The notes: generated by a model not told the origin, from the letters alone. A DNA stretch of 37,798 nt from an uncultured Collinsella sp. (GCA_900542125.1 UQMO01000022.1:1-37798); one strand, 5' to 3'; numbered from the stretch's first letter, positions 15,299 to 23,032 are shown. Program-made: numbers and translations.

Positions 15299-16237
15299 AT
15301 GAGGCAGCTGTTTGGAATCGACATCGGCGGAACGAGCGTCAAATGGGCGATTGTGAATGAGAACTACGAGTTTGGTGACCGTGGTTCGGTTCCGACGGCG
15401 TTCGTTTCGGCCGATCAGCTGGTCGACACGCTCGTGGCGCTCGTAGAGCCGTATCGCGAACAGGTTGTAGGCGTGGGCATCTCGGCCCCGGGTGGCATCT
15501 TCGGTTACGAGGCCGATCCAGACGGGACGATCCATCGCGGTGGTGCGCTGCCGTACATGGACGGGTTTCCGCTTGGTCGAGTGCTGCGCGAGCGACTGGG
15601 GCTGCCTGTGACCGTTGCCAACGACGGCAAAAGCTGTGCGCTTGGTGAGTACGCTGCTGGTGCGTTGCGCGGCGTGGACGTGGGTTGCGTGGCGGTAATC
15701 GGTACGGGCATCGGCGGAGGCATCGTGGTTGACGGCCGGGTGCTGATGGGTGCGGGCGGCTTCGCGGGCGAGTTCAGCTTCCTGTCCAACAACGTAAACG
15801 AACCGCTTGATTATCGCGATACATTCGCGACTTCGAGCGGATGGCACGGCCTGCAGAATCTCGTGGCAGTCGAACTTGGCATTTCGGATGAAGCTGAACT
15901 GGAGGCCCTCGATGGCCGACGGATCTTCGAGCTATTGGAGCGCGGGGGCGCGTCCGAAGTCGCCGCCGTGCAGCGCGGATTGGATGCCTATGCTGAGCTG
16001 TTTGATCGTGTGCTTGTGAATCTGCAGTGCGTTATCGACCCGGCGGTCTTCGCGATTGGTGGTGGCATCAGCTGCCATCCCGCGCTGTTCGAGGCGCTCG
16101 ACCGTAAGATGGATGACGTCATGGCGCACTACACTGGTTTTCTGAAAGATATGCCTCGTCCGCACGTAGTCCCGGCACAGCTGGGTAACGACGCCAATAT
16201 CTACGGTGCCGTTGCAACTTGTTTGCGAGTGCTGTAA
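15299..16237 (+). CDS. ROK-family sugar kinase
   Basis: The 312-residue protein has the ROK phosphate motif G-I-D-I-G-G-T-S-V-K (6-15), catalytic Asp109 in V-A-N-D-G-K, and the G-T-G-I-G-G-G-I-V loop. The zinc-binding C-x-C-G-x-x-G-C motif of classical glucokinases is absent: the same region reads as an S-N-N-V-N-E-P-L-D segment. Zinc-less ROK kinases include beta-glucoside kinases and some hexose kinases, so glucose or a beta-glucoside are fair guesses. The ATG at 15299 follows GAGGGGAG; the longer upstream frame overlaps the membrane-protein remnant and is rejected. A strong terminator 115 bp downstream closes the unit. Confidence 0.8.
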   Translation: MRQLFGIDIGGTSVKWAIVNENYEFGDRGSVPTAFVSADQLVDTLVALVEPYREQVVGVGISAPGGIFGYEADPDGTIHRGGALPYMDGFPLGRVLRERLGLPVTVANDGKSCALGEYAAGALRGVDVGCVAVIGTGIGGGIVVDGRVLMGAGGFAGEFSFLSNNVNEPLDYRDTFATSSGWHGLQNLVAVELGISDEAELEALDGRRIFELLERGGASEVAAVQRGLDAYAELFDRVLVNLQCVIDPAVFAIGGGISCHPALFEALDRKMDDVMAHYTGFLKDMPRPHVVPAQLGNDANIYGAVATCLRVL

Positions 16238-16352
16238 GTGCAGGCCATCGATTGGTCTGGTGGCGATTATTGCGATTGACCCGGTGGCGATTACAGTTGC
16301 TGCCGGGTTAGAAAACTAGATGCTGAACGCTCGATATTATCGGCTGCGCGGC

Positions 16353-16391
16353 GCCCCGTCCCAAAGTAGTCATTTGGGACGGGGCTTTTTT
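16353..16391 (+). terminator. Strong Rho-independent terminator
   Basis: GCCCCGTCCCAAA (16353-16365) and TTTGGGACGGGGC (16373-16385) form a perfect 13-bp stem with a 7-nt loop, followed by TTTTTT. It ends the transcript of the isomerase-to-ROK operon. Confidence 0.93.
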
Positions 16392-16467
16392 GACTGCTAT
16401 CATGGGTGGGATTGTTGCGACCAGCTAAAAGAGCCCTGTCCCCAATTGACTACCGAGAGGATCTGCC

Positions 16468-16956
16468 ATGGAGCGCATCGCGAGTTTTTCCGTTGACCAT
16501 CTGCTGCTTGAGCCCGGCGTGTATGTGAGCCGCGTCGACCGCGATCCGGCGACCGGTGCCGCCGTCACCACCTTTGACCTGCGCTTGACCACGCCCAACA
16601 AAGAACCGGTTATGAACACGGCCGAGTGCCACACCATCGAGCATCTGGGCGCGACGTTCCTTCGCAACCATGCCGAGTGGTCGAGCCGTATTGTCTACTT
16701 TGGCCCTATGGGCTGCCGCACGGGCTTTTACCTGGTTGTGTTTGGCGAGGTGACGAGTGAGGAGATCTTGCCGCTCGTGCGCGAGTTGTTCGAGTTTGTT
16801 GCTGGCTTCGAGGGCGATGTCCCCGGTGCCGCTCCCGAAGAGTGCGGTAACTACCTGGACCAGAATCTCCCTATGGCAAATTGGCTCGCGCGTCGCTATC
16901 TCGACCGCGATCTGATCGATATCGATGAGGCACACCTGCACTATCAGCAGGCGTAA
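16468..16956 (+). CDS. luxS: S-ribosylhomocysteine lyase LuxS
   Basis: The 162-residue enzyme splits S-ribosylhomocysteine to homocysteine and DPD, the precursor of autoinducer-2, in the activated methyl cycle. The metal site is complete: His55 and His59 in H-T-I-E-H and Cys126 in E-C-G-N-Y. Glu58 and Cys83 (P-M-G-C-R-T-G-F) are the catalytic acid/base residues. Length is typical. GAGAGGA precedes the start. It is flanked by terminators at 16353 and 16986, so it is a single-gene unit. No pfs or other methyl-cycle gene is adjacent. Confidence 0.96.
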   Translation: MERIASFSVDHLLLEPGVYVSRVDRDPATGAAVTTFDLRLTTPNKEPVMNTAECHTIEHLGATFLRNHAEWSSRIVYFGPMGCRTGFYLVVFGEVTSEEILPLVRELFEFVAGFEGDVPGAAPEECGNYLDQNLPMANWLARRYLDRDLIDIDEAHLHYQQA

Positions 16957-16985
16957 AGGTTTCGTCGCTCAAAATGAGTTCACTG

Positions 16986-17016
16986 GGCGCCTTCGCTTAT
17001 GCGGGGGTGCCTTTTT
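16986..17016 (+). terminator. Terminator of luxS
   Basis: GGCGCCTTCGC and GCGGGGGTGCC pair along 11 positions, allowing G-U pairs, around a TTAT loop; TTTTT follows. The 5' arm closely resembles that of the terminator at 19116. Confidence 0.85.
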
Positions 17017-17060
17017 GTTGAGCGGAAATGGCGGACGTTTAAAACCGCGCGTGATTGTTC

Positions 17061-17091
17061 TAGAATGTTCGTAATATCACACAAACGAACA
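17061..17091 (+). promoter_or_regulatory. -10 element and operator overlapping the DUF4867 leader
   Basis: A -10-like TAGAAT (17061-17066) is followed by a perfect inverted repeat, TGTTCGT (17066-17072) and ACGAACA (17085-17091), that ends in the bases just before the AGGAG Shine-Dalgarno. A repressor here would block both promoter and leader; the RNA hairpin could also hide the RBS. The -35 is weak (TTTAAA, 17039-17044). Confidence 0.5.
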
Positions 17092-17100
17092 GGAGCGAAC

Positions 17101-17745
17101 ATGCATATCTACTCTGTTACCGACCCCGAATTCAAACCCTATGGCCGCGTGTGGGATGACGTCCCGTCCAGCCTGACCGCCCCGCTCGTCGAGGCGCTCT
17201 CCGCAACGCCCATCCCCGAGGGCAGCAAGTACGTGGCCTCCGCGCCTGAGCTGGAGCAGGTCGAGGGCGCCGATGCGCTCGGCCTGCTCATGTATGGCGG
17301 CCGTCCGTTCCAGCTGGGCTGGTGCAACGGCCACAACACGAAGCTCAACTGCTTGGAGTATCACCGCGCGAGCGAGTTCAACCTGGGTGCTCGCGACTTT
17401 ATTCTGCTGCTCGCCAAGCGTGAGCAGATTGTCGACGGCAAGCTCGACACCGCGCAGGTCAAGGCGTTCCGCGCGCCCGCCGGCACGCTCGTCGAGGTCT
17501 ACGCCACCACGTTGCACTACACGCCGTGCATGGTCGACGACGGTGGCTTCCAGGTGATGGTTGCGCTGCCCGCCGGCACCAACGGTCCGCGCCCCGAGGC
17601 TGCGGCCGACATGCCCGCGGCCGGTGATAGCTACTGCTACTGGAAGGCCGACAAGTGGGTTCTTTGCCACGCAGATAGTCCCAAGGCTGCCGAGGGCGGC
17701 TACGTAGGTCTCGTCGGCAAGAACCTCGACATCACCGTGGACTAG
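17101..17745 (+). CDS. DUF4867 family protein
   Basis: The 214-residue protein matches the DUF4867 family, which has no established function and often sits near sugar catabolism genes in gut bacteria. Recognisable stretches are Y-S-V-T-D-P-E-F-K-P-Y-G-R-V at the N-terminus, G-W-C-N-G-H-N-T-K-L-N-C-L-E-Y-H-R near residues 80-96, and E-V-Y-A-T-T-L-H-Y-T-P-C near 137-148. Several conserved His and Glu residues in a beta-rich context suggest a cupin-like metal site, but that is inference. The ATG at 17101 follows AGGAG and is preferred to an upstream in-frame start within the luxS terminator. It is monocistronic and convergent with the AAA ATPase. Confidence 0.75.
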   Translation: MHIYSVTDPEFKPYGRVWDDVPSSLTAPLVEALSATPIPEGSKYVASAPELEQVEGADALGLLMYGGRPFQLGWCNGHNTKLNCLEYHRASEFNLGARDFILLLAKREQIVDGKLDTAQVKAFRAPAGTLVEVYATTLHYTPCMVDDGGFQVMVALPAGTNGPRPEAAADMPAAGDSYCYWKADKWVLCHADSPKAAEGGYVGLVGKNLDITVD

Positions 17746-17753
17746 GGTCTTCC

Positions 17754-17810
17754 GTCTCAATCTGTAACAGTTGGCGCGCTAAATCGTCTCTATCTGTTAC
17801 AGATCAAGAC
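17754..17810. repeat. 57-bp palindromic unit, copy 1
   Basis: GTCTCAATCTGTAACAG at the left end pairs with CTGTTACAGATCAAGAC at the right end (15 of 17 matches). It follows the DUF4867 stop and is repeated 80 bp downstream. Confidence 0.8.
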
Positions 17811-17833
17811 GAACCACGGGGGCCGCCCGAACA

Positions 17834-17890
17834 ATCTCAATCTGTAACGCCAAGCCCGGTTTTGACGGCCTAACTGTTACAGATCGAGAC
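17834..17890. repeat. 57-bp palindromic unit, copy 2
   Basis: ATCTCAATCTGTAAC at the left pairs with GTTACAGATCGAGAC at the right. Length is the same as copy 1 and the arms are nearly identical, but the loop sequence differs, so the arms are the conserved part. Confidence 0.8.
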
Positions 17891-17899
17891 AAGCGGGCC

Positions 17900-17939
17900 C
17901 AACCCACCACAAAGGTGCCTGTCCCCTTTGCGGTGGTTG
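17900..17939. terminator. Hairpin between convergent genes
   Basis: CAACCCACCACAAAGG pairs with CCTTTGCGGTGGTTG with one bulge and one mismatch around a CCTGTC-containing loop. It abuts the stop codon of the minus-strand ATPase at 17941. It may terminate transcription from both sides, although neither side has a clear T-run. Confidence 0.5.
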
Positions 17940-17940
17940 C

Positions 17941-19047
17941 CTAGAGCTGGCTGCGCAGGTAATCGGCCATATAGGGGACGGCGAAGCGCACGTAGCCGCG
18001 GCGCGCCTGCTCGATAACGCCGGCGTCGATGAGGCGCCGGCGATACTTTTGCGCATAGTCGGGTGTGACTGACATGCGCTTCGCAACATCAGAAATGCGA
18101 GACACAGCGTCTTCGTCATCAGTCATTGCGGAGAGAAACGCGACGTCTTGGTCTGACAGCGCGGCGAGCGTCGTTTCGCACACATCGTTTTCGAAATCGA
18201 CTTTCGACGCCTCGATGGCTCCGTCGATTAACCCTTGCGTCGCACGTTCGCCTGTCCTGCAGCGATTGGCGATGTTATAGCCGATGAGTTGCAGCATATA
18301 GGGCGAGCCTTGGGTTGCGCGAGCGGCACGGAGGCGAAGATCGCTTGGAATATCAAGGCCGAGCTCATCGAAAGCCCGCTGGTAATAGGTATCGACATCT
18401 CCGACCGAAAGTGGCTCGAGCGTGACCTTTCGAGCGCGGTTGAGAAATGTCAGCACACGGTCATTGAGTGTTGCGCAGACGGCTCCCGGAAGGCCCGCCA
18501 TGACGAGCGCGACGTTGAGTCGTTCGCCGACCAGCTCTTGATAGGCGGTGACGAGCTGTCTGATCTCGGGTGAATTTGCTTGGAGCTCGTCGATGAGGAT
18601 GAGGATGCCGTGCCCCTGCTCGGTCAGTTTGCGCGCGAGCTGCGTGAGCTTGAACTGAAAGCTCTTGGTCTCCTGCACGTCTCGTGTGAACTCGAGGCCT
18701 GCCGAGAGCCCGAAAACACTTAGGCTGCCGCTCGCGAGTTTGGGAAGGCGGCGTTTGTTGACGTAAGGTTTGCCTGCTTCTTGGATTTTCTCGACAATGC
18801 GCTCGAGCATATCCTCGGAGGCTACGGTAGGCGTGGCGACAACAAAGCCGAGCTTGCGTGCGCGGTCGGCAAGTTCCCACAGAAGAACTGTCTTGCCGCT
18901 GCCTCGCTGTCCAAGCATGAGCATGGCTCGGTCGCGATTGCCCGGTTCCTGCTCAAGGCCGGATATGAATGTCGAAATTACAGTTTCGCGCCCGACGAGA
19001 TAGGATGGGCGATTTCCAAATGAGGGGGAGAAGATGGTTTCAGTCAT
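17941..19047 (-). CDS. AAA/STAND-like ATP-binding protein
   Basis: The 368-residue protein has an N-terminal P-loop ATPase domain with Walker A G-Q-R-G-S-G-K-T (46-53) and Walker B I-L-I-L-I-D-E-L-Q (about 148-156). The C-terminal third looks like a winged-helix domain (I-S-D-V-A-K-R-M, then Y-A-Q-K-Y-R-R-R-L-I-D-A-G). This resembles archaeal-type ATPase/ORC-like and MalT-like STAND families of unknown target. It has no neighbour in its own transcript. Its leader is pyrimidine-rich on the plus strand with a 15-bp direct repeat, and GGAGA precedes the ATG. The gene is alone on the minus strand between plus-strand genes and flanked by palindromes, which hints at insertion. Function is unknown. 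Confidence 0.75.
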   Translation of the reverse strand: MTETIFSPSFGNRPSYLVGRETVISTFISGLEQEPGNRDRAMLMLGQRGSGKTVLLWELADRARKLGFVVATPTVASEDMLERIVEKIQEAGKPYVNKRRLPKLASGSLSVFGLSAGLEFTRDVQETKSFQFKLTQLARKLTEQGHGILILIDELQANSPEIRQLVTAYQELVGERLNVALVMAGLPGAVCATLNDRVLTFLNRARKVTLEPLSVGDVDTYYQRAFDELGLDIPSDLRLRAARATQGSPYMLQLIGYNIANRCRTGERATQGLIDGAIEASKVDFENDVCETTLAALSDQDVAFLSAMTDDEDAVSRISDVAKRMSVTPDYAQKYRRRLIDAGVIEQARRGYVRFAVPYMADYLRSQL

Positions 19048-19058
19048 AAGTCTCCTTT

Positions 19059-19092
19059 CCTTTCTTTCCTATTTTTTCCTTTCTTTCCTATT
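19059..19092. repeat. 15-bp direct repeat in the ATPase leader
   Basis: CCTTTCTTTCCTATT occurs at 19059-19073 and again at 19078-19092. In ATPase mRNA sense it reads as a purine-rich AATAGGAAAGAAAGG repeat directly upstream of the RBS. It could be slipped-strand expansion or a spare RBS-like track. Confidence 0.6.
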
Positions 19093-19115
19093 CAGTCAAA
19101 TGGTCTGCCACCCGA

Positions 19116-19149
19116 GGGCGCCTTCGCTGTTGTGGAGGCGCCCTTTTTT
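19116..19149 (+). terminator. Orphan plus-strand terminator
   Basis: GGGCGCCT and AGGCGCCC form a perfect stem followed by TTTTTT on the plus strand. No plus-strand gene lies directly upstream: the preceding gene is the minus-strand ATPase. It may be what remains of an ancestral order in which a plus-strand gene ended here. Confidence 0.8.
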
Positions 19150-19150
19150 G

Positions 19151-19271
19151 CAAGTGAGTAGACTTTTTGGCTTAGTCTGACCACGCCGGAACATGCCAGG
19201 TAAGCTACCTGCGGTTTTGATGGCGTCAAAGGCGGGTCTGGTTGAGTTTTGCCAAAAAGTCTACTCACTTG
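19151..19271. repeat. 121-bp element with perfect 21-bp terminal inverted repeats
   Basis: The left arm (19151-19171, beginning CAAGTGAGTAGAC) and the right arm (19251-19271, ending GTCTACTCACTTG) are perfect complements over 21 bp. The centre holds a further perfect hairpin, CAGGTA-AGC-TACCTG (19197-19211). It has no coding capacity. Size and structure are MITE-like. The rest of the 407-bp gap (19048-19454) holds the items listed beside it and no gene I can support. Confidence 0.75.
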
Positions 19272-19389
19272 ACGTTCGCGGCGTGTGGGCGGGTGCTTTT
19301 TCGTGCACGCGAGGTATCAAAAAGTGTCAGGAGCGCACCGTCTGCCGATATGCGGGAGCGAAAAGAAGTGTCGACCTGCGCCGTTGCCG

Positions 19390-19418
19390 TTGAGCGACGT
19401 GCCGTTTATAGAGATACT
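19390..19418 (+). promoter_or_regulatory. Putative promoter of the second GH1 gene
   Basis: TTGAGC (19390-19395) and GATACT (19413-19418) are 17 bp apart and 36 bp upstream of the GH1 start. There is no RAT or leader terminator here, so this gene is controlled differently from the licT operon. Confidence 0.4.
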
Positions 19419-19454
19419 GAGCCTATGACAAACAGCGTGTGAAAGGATCGATGT

Positions 19455-20885
19455 ATGGCTTTCCGTAAAGACTTCCTGTGGGGCGGCGCGACGGCTGCCA
19501 ACCAGTGCGAGGGTGCCTACGACGTGGACGGTCGCGGCTTGGCTAACGTGGACGTGGCGCCGCACGGCGCTGAGCGCTACGCGGTGGTCTCCGGCCAGCG
19601 TAAGATGCTCGACTTCGAGGATGGCTACTACTATCCCGCGCAGACCGGCATCGATTTCTACCATCACTACAAGGAGGACATCGCCCTCTTCGCCGAGATG
19701 GGCTTTAAGACCTTCCGCATGAGCCTGGCATGGACCCGCATCTTCCCCAACGGTGACGAGGCTGAGCCCAACGAGGCCGGCCTGGCTTTCTATGAAGATG
19801 TGTTCCGCGAGTGCCAAAAGTACGGCATCGAGCCGCTCGTGACCATCACGCACTTCGACTGCCCGATTCACCTCATCAAGGAATACGGCGGCTGGCGCAA
19901 CCGCAAGCTCATCGACTTCTACAAGAACCTTGCGACTACGATCTTCACCCGCTACAAGGGCCTGGTGAAGTATTGGCTCACCTTTAACGAGATCAACATG
20001 ATCCTGCACCTGCCGTTTATGGGTGCCGGCCTGGTTTTTGAGGAGGGCGAGAACAGGGAGGCCGTCGAGTATCTGGCCGCCCACAACGAGCTCGTCGCCA
20101 GCGCTTGGGCCACCAAGATCGCCCACGAGATCGACCCCGAGGTCAAGATTGGCTGCATGCTCGCTGCCGGCACCTACTACCCCTACAGCTGTCGCCCGGG
20201 CGATGTGCGCCAGGCCCAGCTCGACAACCAAGACAACTACTTCTTCGTCGACGTCCAGAGCCGTGGCTATTACCCGGCCTATGCCGTCAAGAAGCTCGAG
20301 CGCTTGGGCATCGATGTGGGCATGACCGACGAGGACCGCGAGATCCTGGCCGACAACACCGTCGACTTCATCAGCTTTAGCTACTACAGCACCCGCTGCT
20401 CCGCGGGCGCTGACAATCCCGACGTCGAGAAGACCCAGGGCAACGCCTTCGCCGGTGCCAAGAACCCCTACCTGCAGCAGAGCCAGTGGGGCTGGGCCAT
20501 CGATCCGCTAGGCTTCCGCATTACCCTCAACGACCTGTACGACCGCTATCAGAAGCCTCTGTTTGTGGTCGAGAACGGTCTGGGCGCCAAGGATGTTGTC
20601 GAGGAGGACGGCTCCATCAACGACGACTACCGTATCGATTACCTGCGCCAGCACATCGCCGCGATGCGCGACGCGGTGACCGAGGACGGCGTCGACCTGC
20701 TGGGTTACACCACCTGGGGTCCGATCGACCTGGTCTCGGCCGGCACGGGCGAGATGTCCAAGCGCTACGGCTTCATCTACGTGGACCGCGACGACGCCGG
20801 CAACGGTACCCTCAAGCGCTCCAAGAAGAAGAGCTTCGACTGGTACAAGAAGGTAATCGCTTCCAACGGCGAAGATCTGGCCTAG
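19455..20885 (+). CDS. 6-phospho-beta-glucosidase (GH1), second copy
   Basis: The 476-residue cytoplasmic GH1 enzyme is a close paralogue of the one at 7267-8685. Acid/base Glu179 is in T-F-N-E-I-N and nucleophile Glu373 in V-V-E-N-G-L-G; the C-terminal G-E-M-S-K-R-Y-G matches the phosphate-binding type. Both proteins end with I-A-S-N-G-E-D-L-A. Third-position GC is visibly higher than in the licT-operon copy, so the two have had different histories or expression levels. The ATG at 19455 follows GAAAGGA; an out-of-frame ATG sits at 19451. It stands alone, with no permease next to it, and would depend on a PTS elsewhere. Confidence 0.92.
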   Translation: MAFRKDFLWGGATAANQCEGAYDVDGRGLANVDVAPHGAERYAVVSGQRKMLDFEDGYYYPAQTGIDFYHHYKEDIALFAEMGFKTFRMSLAWTRIFPNGDEAEPNEAGLAFYEDVFRECQKYGIEPLVTITHFDCPIHLIKEYGGWRNRKLIDFYKNLATTIFTRYKGLVKYWLTFNEINMILHLPFMGAGLVFEEGENREAVEYLAAHNELVASAWATKIAHEIDPEVKIGCMLAAGTYYPYSCRPGDVRQAQLDNQDNYFFVDVQSRGYYPAYAVKKLERLGIDVGMTDEDREILADNTVDFISFSYYSTRCSAGADNPDVEKTQGNAFAGAKNPYLQQSQWGWAIDPLGFRITLNDLYDRYQKPLFVVENGLGAKDVVEEDGSINDDYRIDYLRQHIAAMRDAVTEDGVDLLGYTTWGPIDLVSAGTGEMSKRYGFIYVDRDDAGNGTLKRSKKKSFDWYKKVIASNGEDLA

Positions 20886-21024
20886 GCTTTCCCAGCCACC
20901 GTACCTTGGGCCTCATTCGTCGCTTGCGTACCTTAAGTACGCGGCGCTCCCCATTCGACCCAATCTACGGCACCTGGAAAACCCTAGACTCAAATCTTAC
21001 AGACCTGTCCTAGGCTTTCCCGGC
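20881..21024. repeat. Imperfect palindrome flanked by 13-bp direct repeats
   Basis: CCTAGGCTTTCCC starts at 20881 (including the GH1 stop codon) and recurs at 21009. Between them is an imperfect palindrome centred on GCGTACCTTAAGTACGC (about 20927-20943), with GTACCTTGGG-type and CCCAATCTACGG-type flanks that partly match in reverse. It may be an inserted palindromic unit with a duplicated flank. Confidence 0.45.
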
Positions 21025-21042
21025 AATCATAGTCTCCTAACC

Positions 21043-21082
21043 AAAGCGCCCGGCGAGCAGTTTGTGCTCGTCGGGCGCTTTG
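21043..21082. terminator. Hairpin terminator after the second GH1 gene
   Basis: AAAGCGCCCGGCGAGCA and TGCTCGTCGGGCGCTTT pair over 17 positions with one G-U pair. Runs of A and T at the ends make it potentially bidirectional. The downstream sensor gene starts 67 bp later. Confidence 0.7.
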
Positions 21083-21148
21083 CCGTCTACGGATTTTGGG
21101 ACATGTGGCCCGCTTTTTGGGCCCGCCTGTCGGTACACTAAAAGCACT

Positions 21149-23032
21149 ATGGGTACCCGCGAGCGACATATCGGCCACGCGGCCGCCCGATCCGCACCCG
21201 TGGCGGATCCCAGGGGCGGCAGGCTCTTCGCCATGCCGCGATTCCTTGTTGGTATAACACATCAGGTGTACCGTCACCGCGTCTTTGCTATCGCCGGCGC
21301 CATCACCGTGCTGTTCCTCATGCTTTTGGCAGTCTTGCCGGCGCTGTTTGCCTCCGACCCCAAGCTTTCTAACGCCGTGCCCGCCTATAGTGAGGTGTCC
21401 GAAGAGGTCGTGGATGCGCTCGTCCATTCGAGCTCTCTCCCGCTGCTTGTCGCCGCAATTATATTTTCAATCTGGGGCGTATCGGTCTATCTGCGCTGTT
21501 TGGACTATGTGTTGCGCCGCCGCCTTGTTGCCGTCGCCACCATCTGCGCCCTCTGGATGATTGAGGTCATCCTCAAATACAAGTCGTTCACACCGTTCTA
21601 TGCCACCGTGCTGTGGTACCTGTACTACGTGCCCATGACGCTCATTCCGCTGCTCTACCAGCTGTGCGGCCTGCGCCTTGCGGGGCTGGAACAACACCGT
21701 GCGGGCCGTCGCTATCGCAGCATCTTGTGGGTCGTGGCCATCCTACTTATCGGTTTTGTGCTCACCAACGATTTCCACCGGCAGGTATTCCACTTTGACC
21801 GTGCAAGCGACACCTGGAGCAACGATTACACGTACGGCTGGGGCTATTTCGCCGTCTTAGTGTGGACGGCCTTTAACTTCGTGGCCTTTTTTATCCTGGT
21901 GGGCCGGTCCTCGTCCTTTCGCATCCAACGTTTCTCGGGCACGGCGGCGCTTGTTTTGTTGGGTGGTGCGTTCTTTGCCATCTCGTATGCTCTGCGCGTG
22001 CCCTGGGCATGGAGGCTCAACTTCTCGCTCGTCTATTGCGTCTTGTGCGTGGTGGCGATGGAAATCTGTCTCGATTGCGGTGTCATTCCGTCATATCACG
22101 ACATTGCCGGCATCTTCGATACCTTGCCGCTCGACCTCAAAGTTCTAACGCGCGACCTGCAGGAAGTCTATGCCACACCGGTGTCAAAGCCAATGCCGGC
22201 GGGCGTGTGCGAAGAGCTGCGGGCCCAGGAACACGGGCATGCCCATGCCTTTGCCGTGGCGTCCGATCCCGATGTGATGTACCGAGCCTTTCCGCTGCTG
22301 GGCGGATCGGCCCTGCTTGCCCAAGACGTGTCGGAGCTCAACGAGCTTAACCGTGAACTGGCACATCGTCGCATGGAGCTGCAGCGCCAAAATGAGCTGC
22401 TCACGGCCGACTACGATCTTAAGACGCATCTGGCAGATCAAGAGGCCGAGACCTTGCTAGTCCAAGACGTGGACCAGGCGCTTGCCCGCGCGTTCGAAGA
22501 GATGTACGACCTGCTGAGCTCGCTGCCACCGTTGACCGACGAGGCGTCTTCACACGAGCGTTACCGCATGCTGCAGCGCGCCAAGATGCTCGTCGCCTAT
22601 TGCAAGCGCAAAGGGTCGCTCACGTTGGCGCAGCACGGGGAGAGCGGTTTTGATCGCGACCGCATTCAACTCATTGCCAATGAGCTCGCAAACGACCTGC
22701 GCACCATCGATGTCGATTGCGCTTCGATTATCGCCATACGGCGCCCGATGCACGCCAGTACGGTAAGCGCCCTGTACGACTGCGTGTATGACTTTGCGTT
22801 TTTTGCCTACACCACCGACCATCCGGCGCTTATGTATCACTTGGGCGACCATGACCGGTGCAGTGTCGAGCTGCGCGCCACGCTTTTTTCCAACGATGAT
22901 GAAGATCTTTCGCAGACGTCCGCTGCGCAAGAGCTCGAAAGCGCTCTGCAAGGGCGCAATGTGGCATACCGCCTTGAGGGCGAGCCCGGCCAGCTGCGCA
23001 TGATCGTCTTGATGCCGAGGGCGGGTGAGTGA
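21149..23032 (+). CDS. Multi-pass membrane sensor, degenerate kinase-like
   Basis: The 627-residue protein has a short hydrophilic N-terminus, then about seven or eight hydrophobic segments (roughly residues 40-310), a cytoplasmic coiled coil (E-L-N-R-E-L-A-H-R-R-M-E-L-Q-R-Q-N) and a C-terminal domain that looks like a histidine-kinase ATPase region without recognisable H, N or G boxes. It overlaps the kinase gene downstream by 3 bp (GTGA junction), so it probably acts with that kinase. A TACACT -10 lies only 9 bp before the ATG, suggesting an almost leaderless mRNA; an internal ATG at 21233 is an alternative start. Ligand unknown. Confidence 0.6.
   Translation: MGTRERHIGHAAARSAPVADPRGGRLFAMPRFLVGITHQVYRHRVFAIAGAITVLFLMLLAVLPALFASDPKLSNAVPAYSEVSEEVVDALVHSSSLPLLVAAIIFSIWGVSVYLRCLDYVLRRRLVAVATICALWMIEVILKYKSFTPFYATVLWYLYYVPMTLIPLLYQLCGLRLAGLEQHRAGRRYRSILWVVAILLIGFVLTNDFHRQVFHFDRASDTWSNDYTYGWGYFAVLVWTAFNFVAFFILVGRSSSFRIQRFSGTAALVLLGGAFFAISYALRVPWAWRLNFSLVYCVLCVVAMEICLDCGVIPSYHDIAGIFDTLPLDLKVLTRDLQEVYATPVSKPMPAGVCEELRAQEHGHAHAFAVASDPDVMYRAFPLLGGSALLAQDVSELNELNRELAHRRMELQRQNELLTADYDLKTHLADQEAETLLVQDVDQALARAFEEMYDLLSSLPPLTDEASSHERYRMLQRAKMLVAYCKRKGSLTLAQHGESGFDRDRIQLIANELANDLRTIDVDCASIIAIRRPMHASTVSALYDCVYDFAFFAYTTDHPALMYHLGDHDRCSVELRATLFSNDDEDLSQTSAAQELESALQGRNVAYRLEGEPGQLRMIVLMPRAGE

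Noticed and set aside
10138..16237. Sulfoquinovose (sulfo-transketolase) pathway
   Set aside because: The isomerase and split transketolase would fit, but there is no sulfo-sugar exporter, sulfoacetaldehyde reductase, 4-sulfoerythrose isomerase or sulfoquinovosidase, and the FGGY kinase is not part of that route.
17754..17939. Short CRISPR-like array
   Set aside because: Only two repeat units, each itself a palindrome with paired arms, unequal spacing for a CRISPR, and no cas genes.
19193..19442. Two 66-codon plus-strand frames in the gap before the second GH1 gene
   Set aside because: They lie across the 121-bp inverted-repeat element, overlap each other in different frames and lack an RBS.
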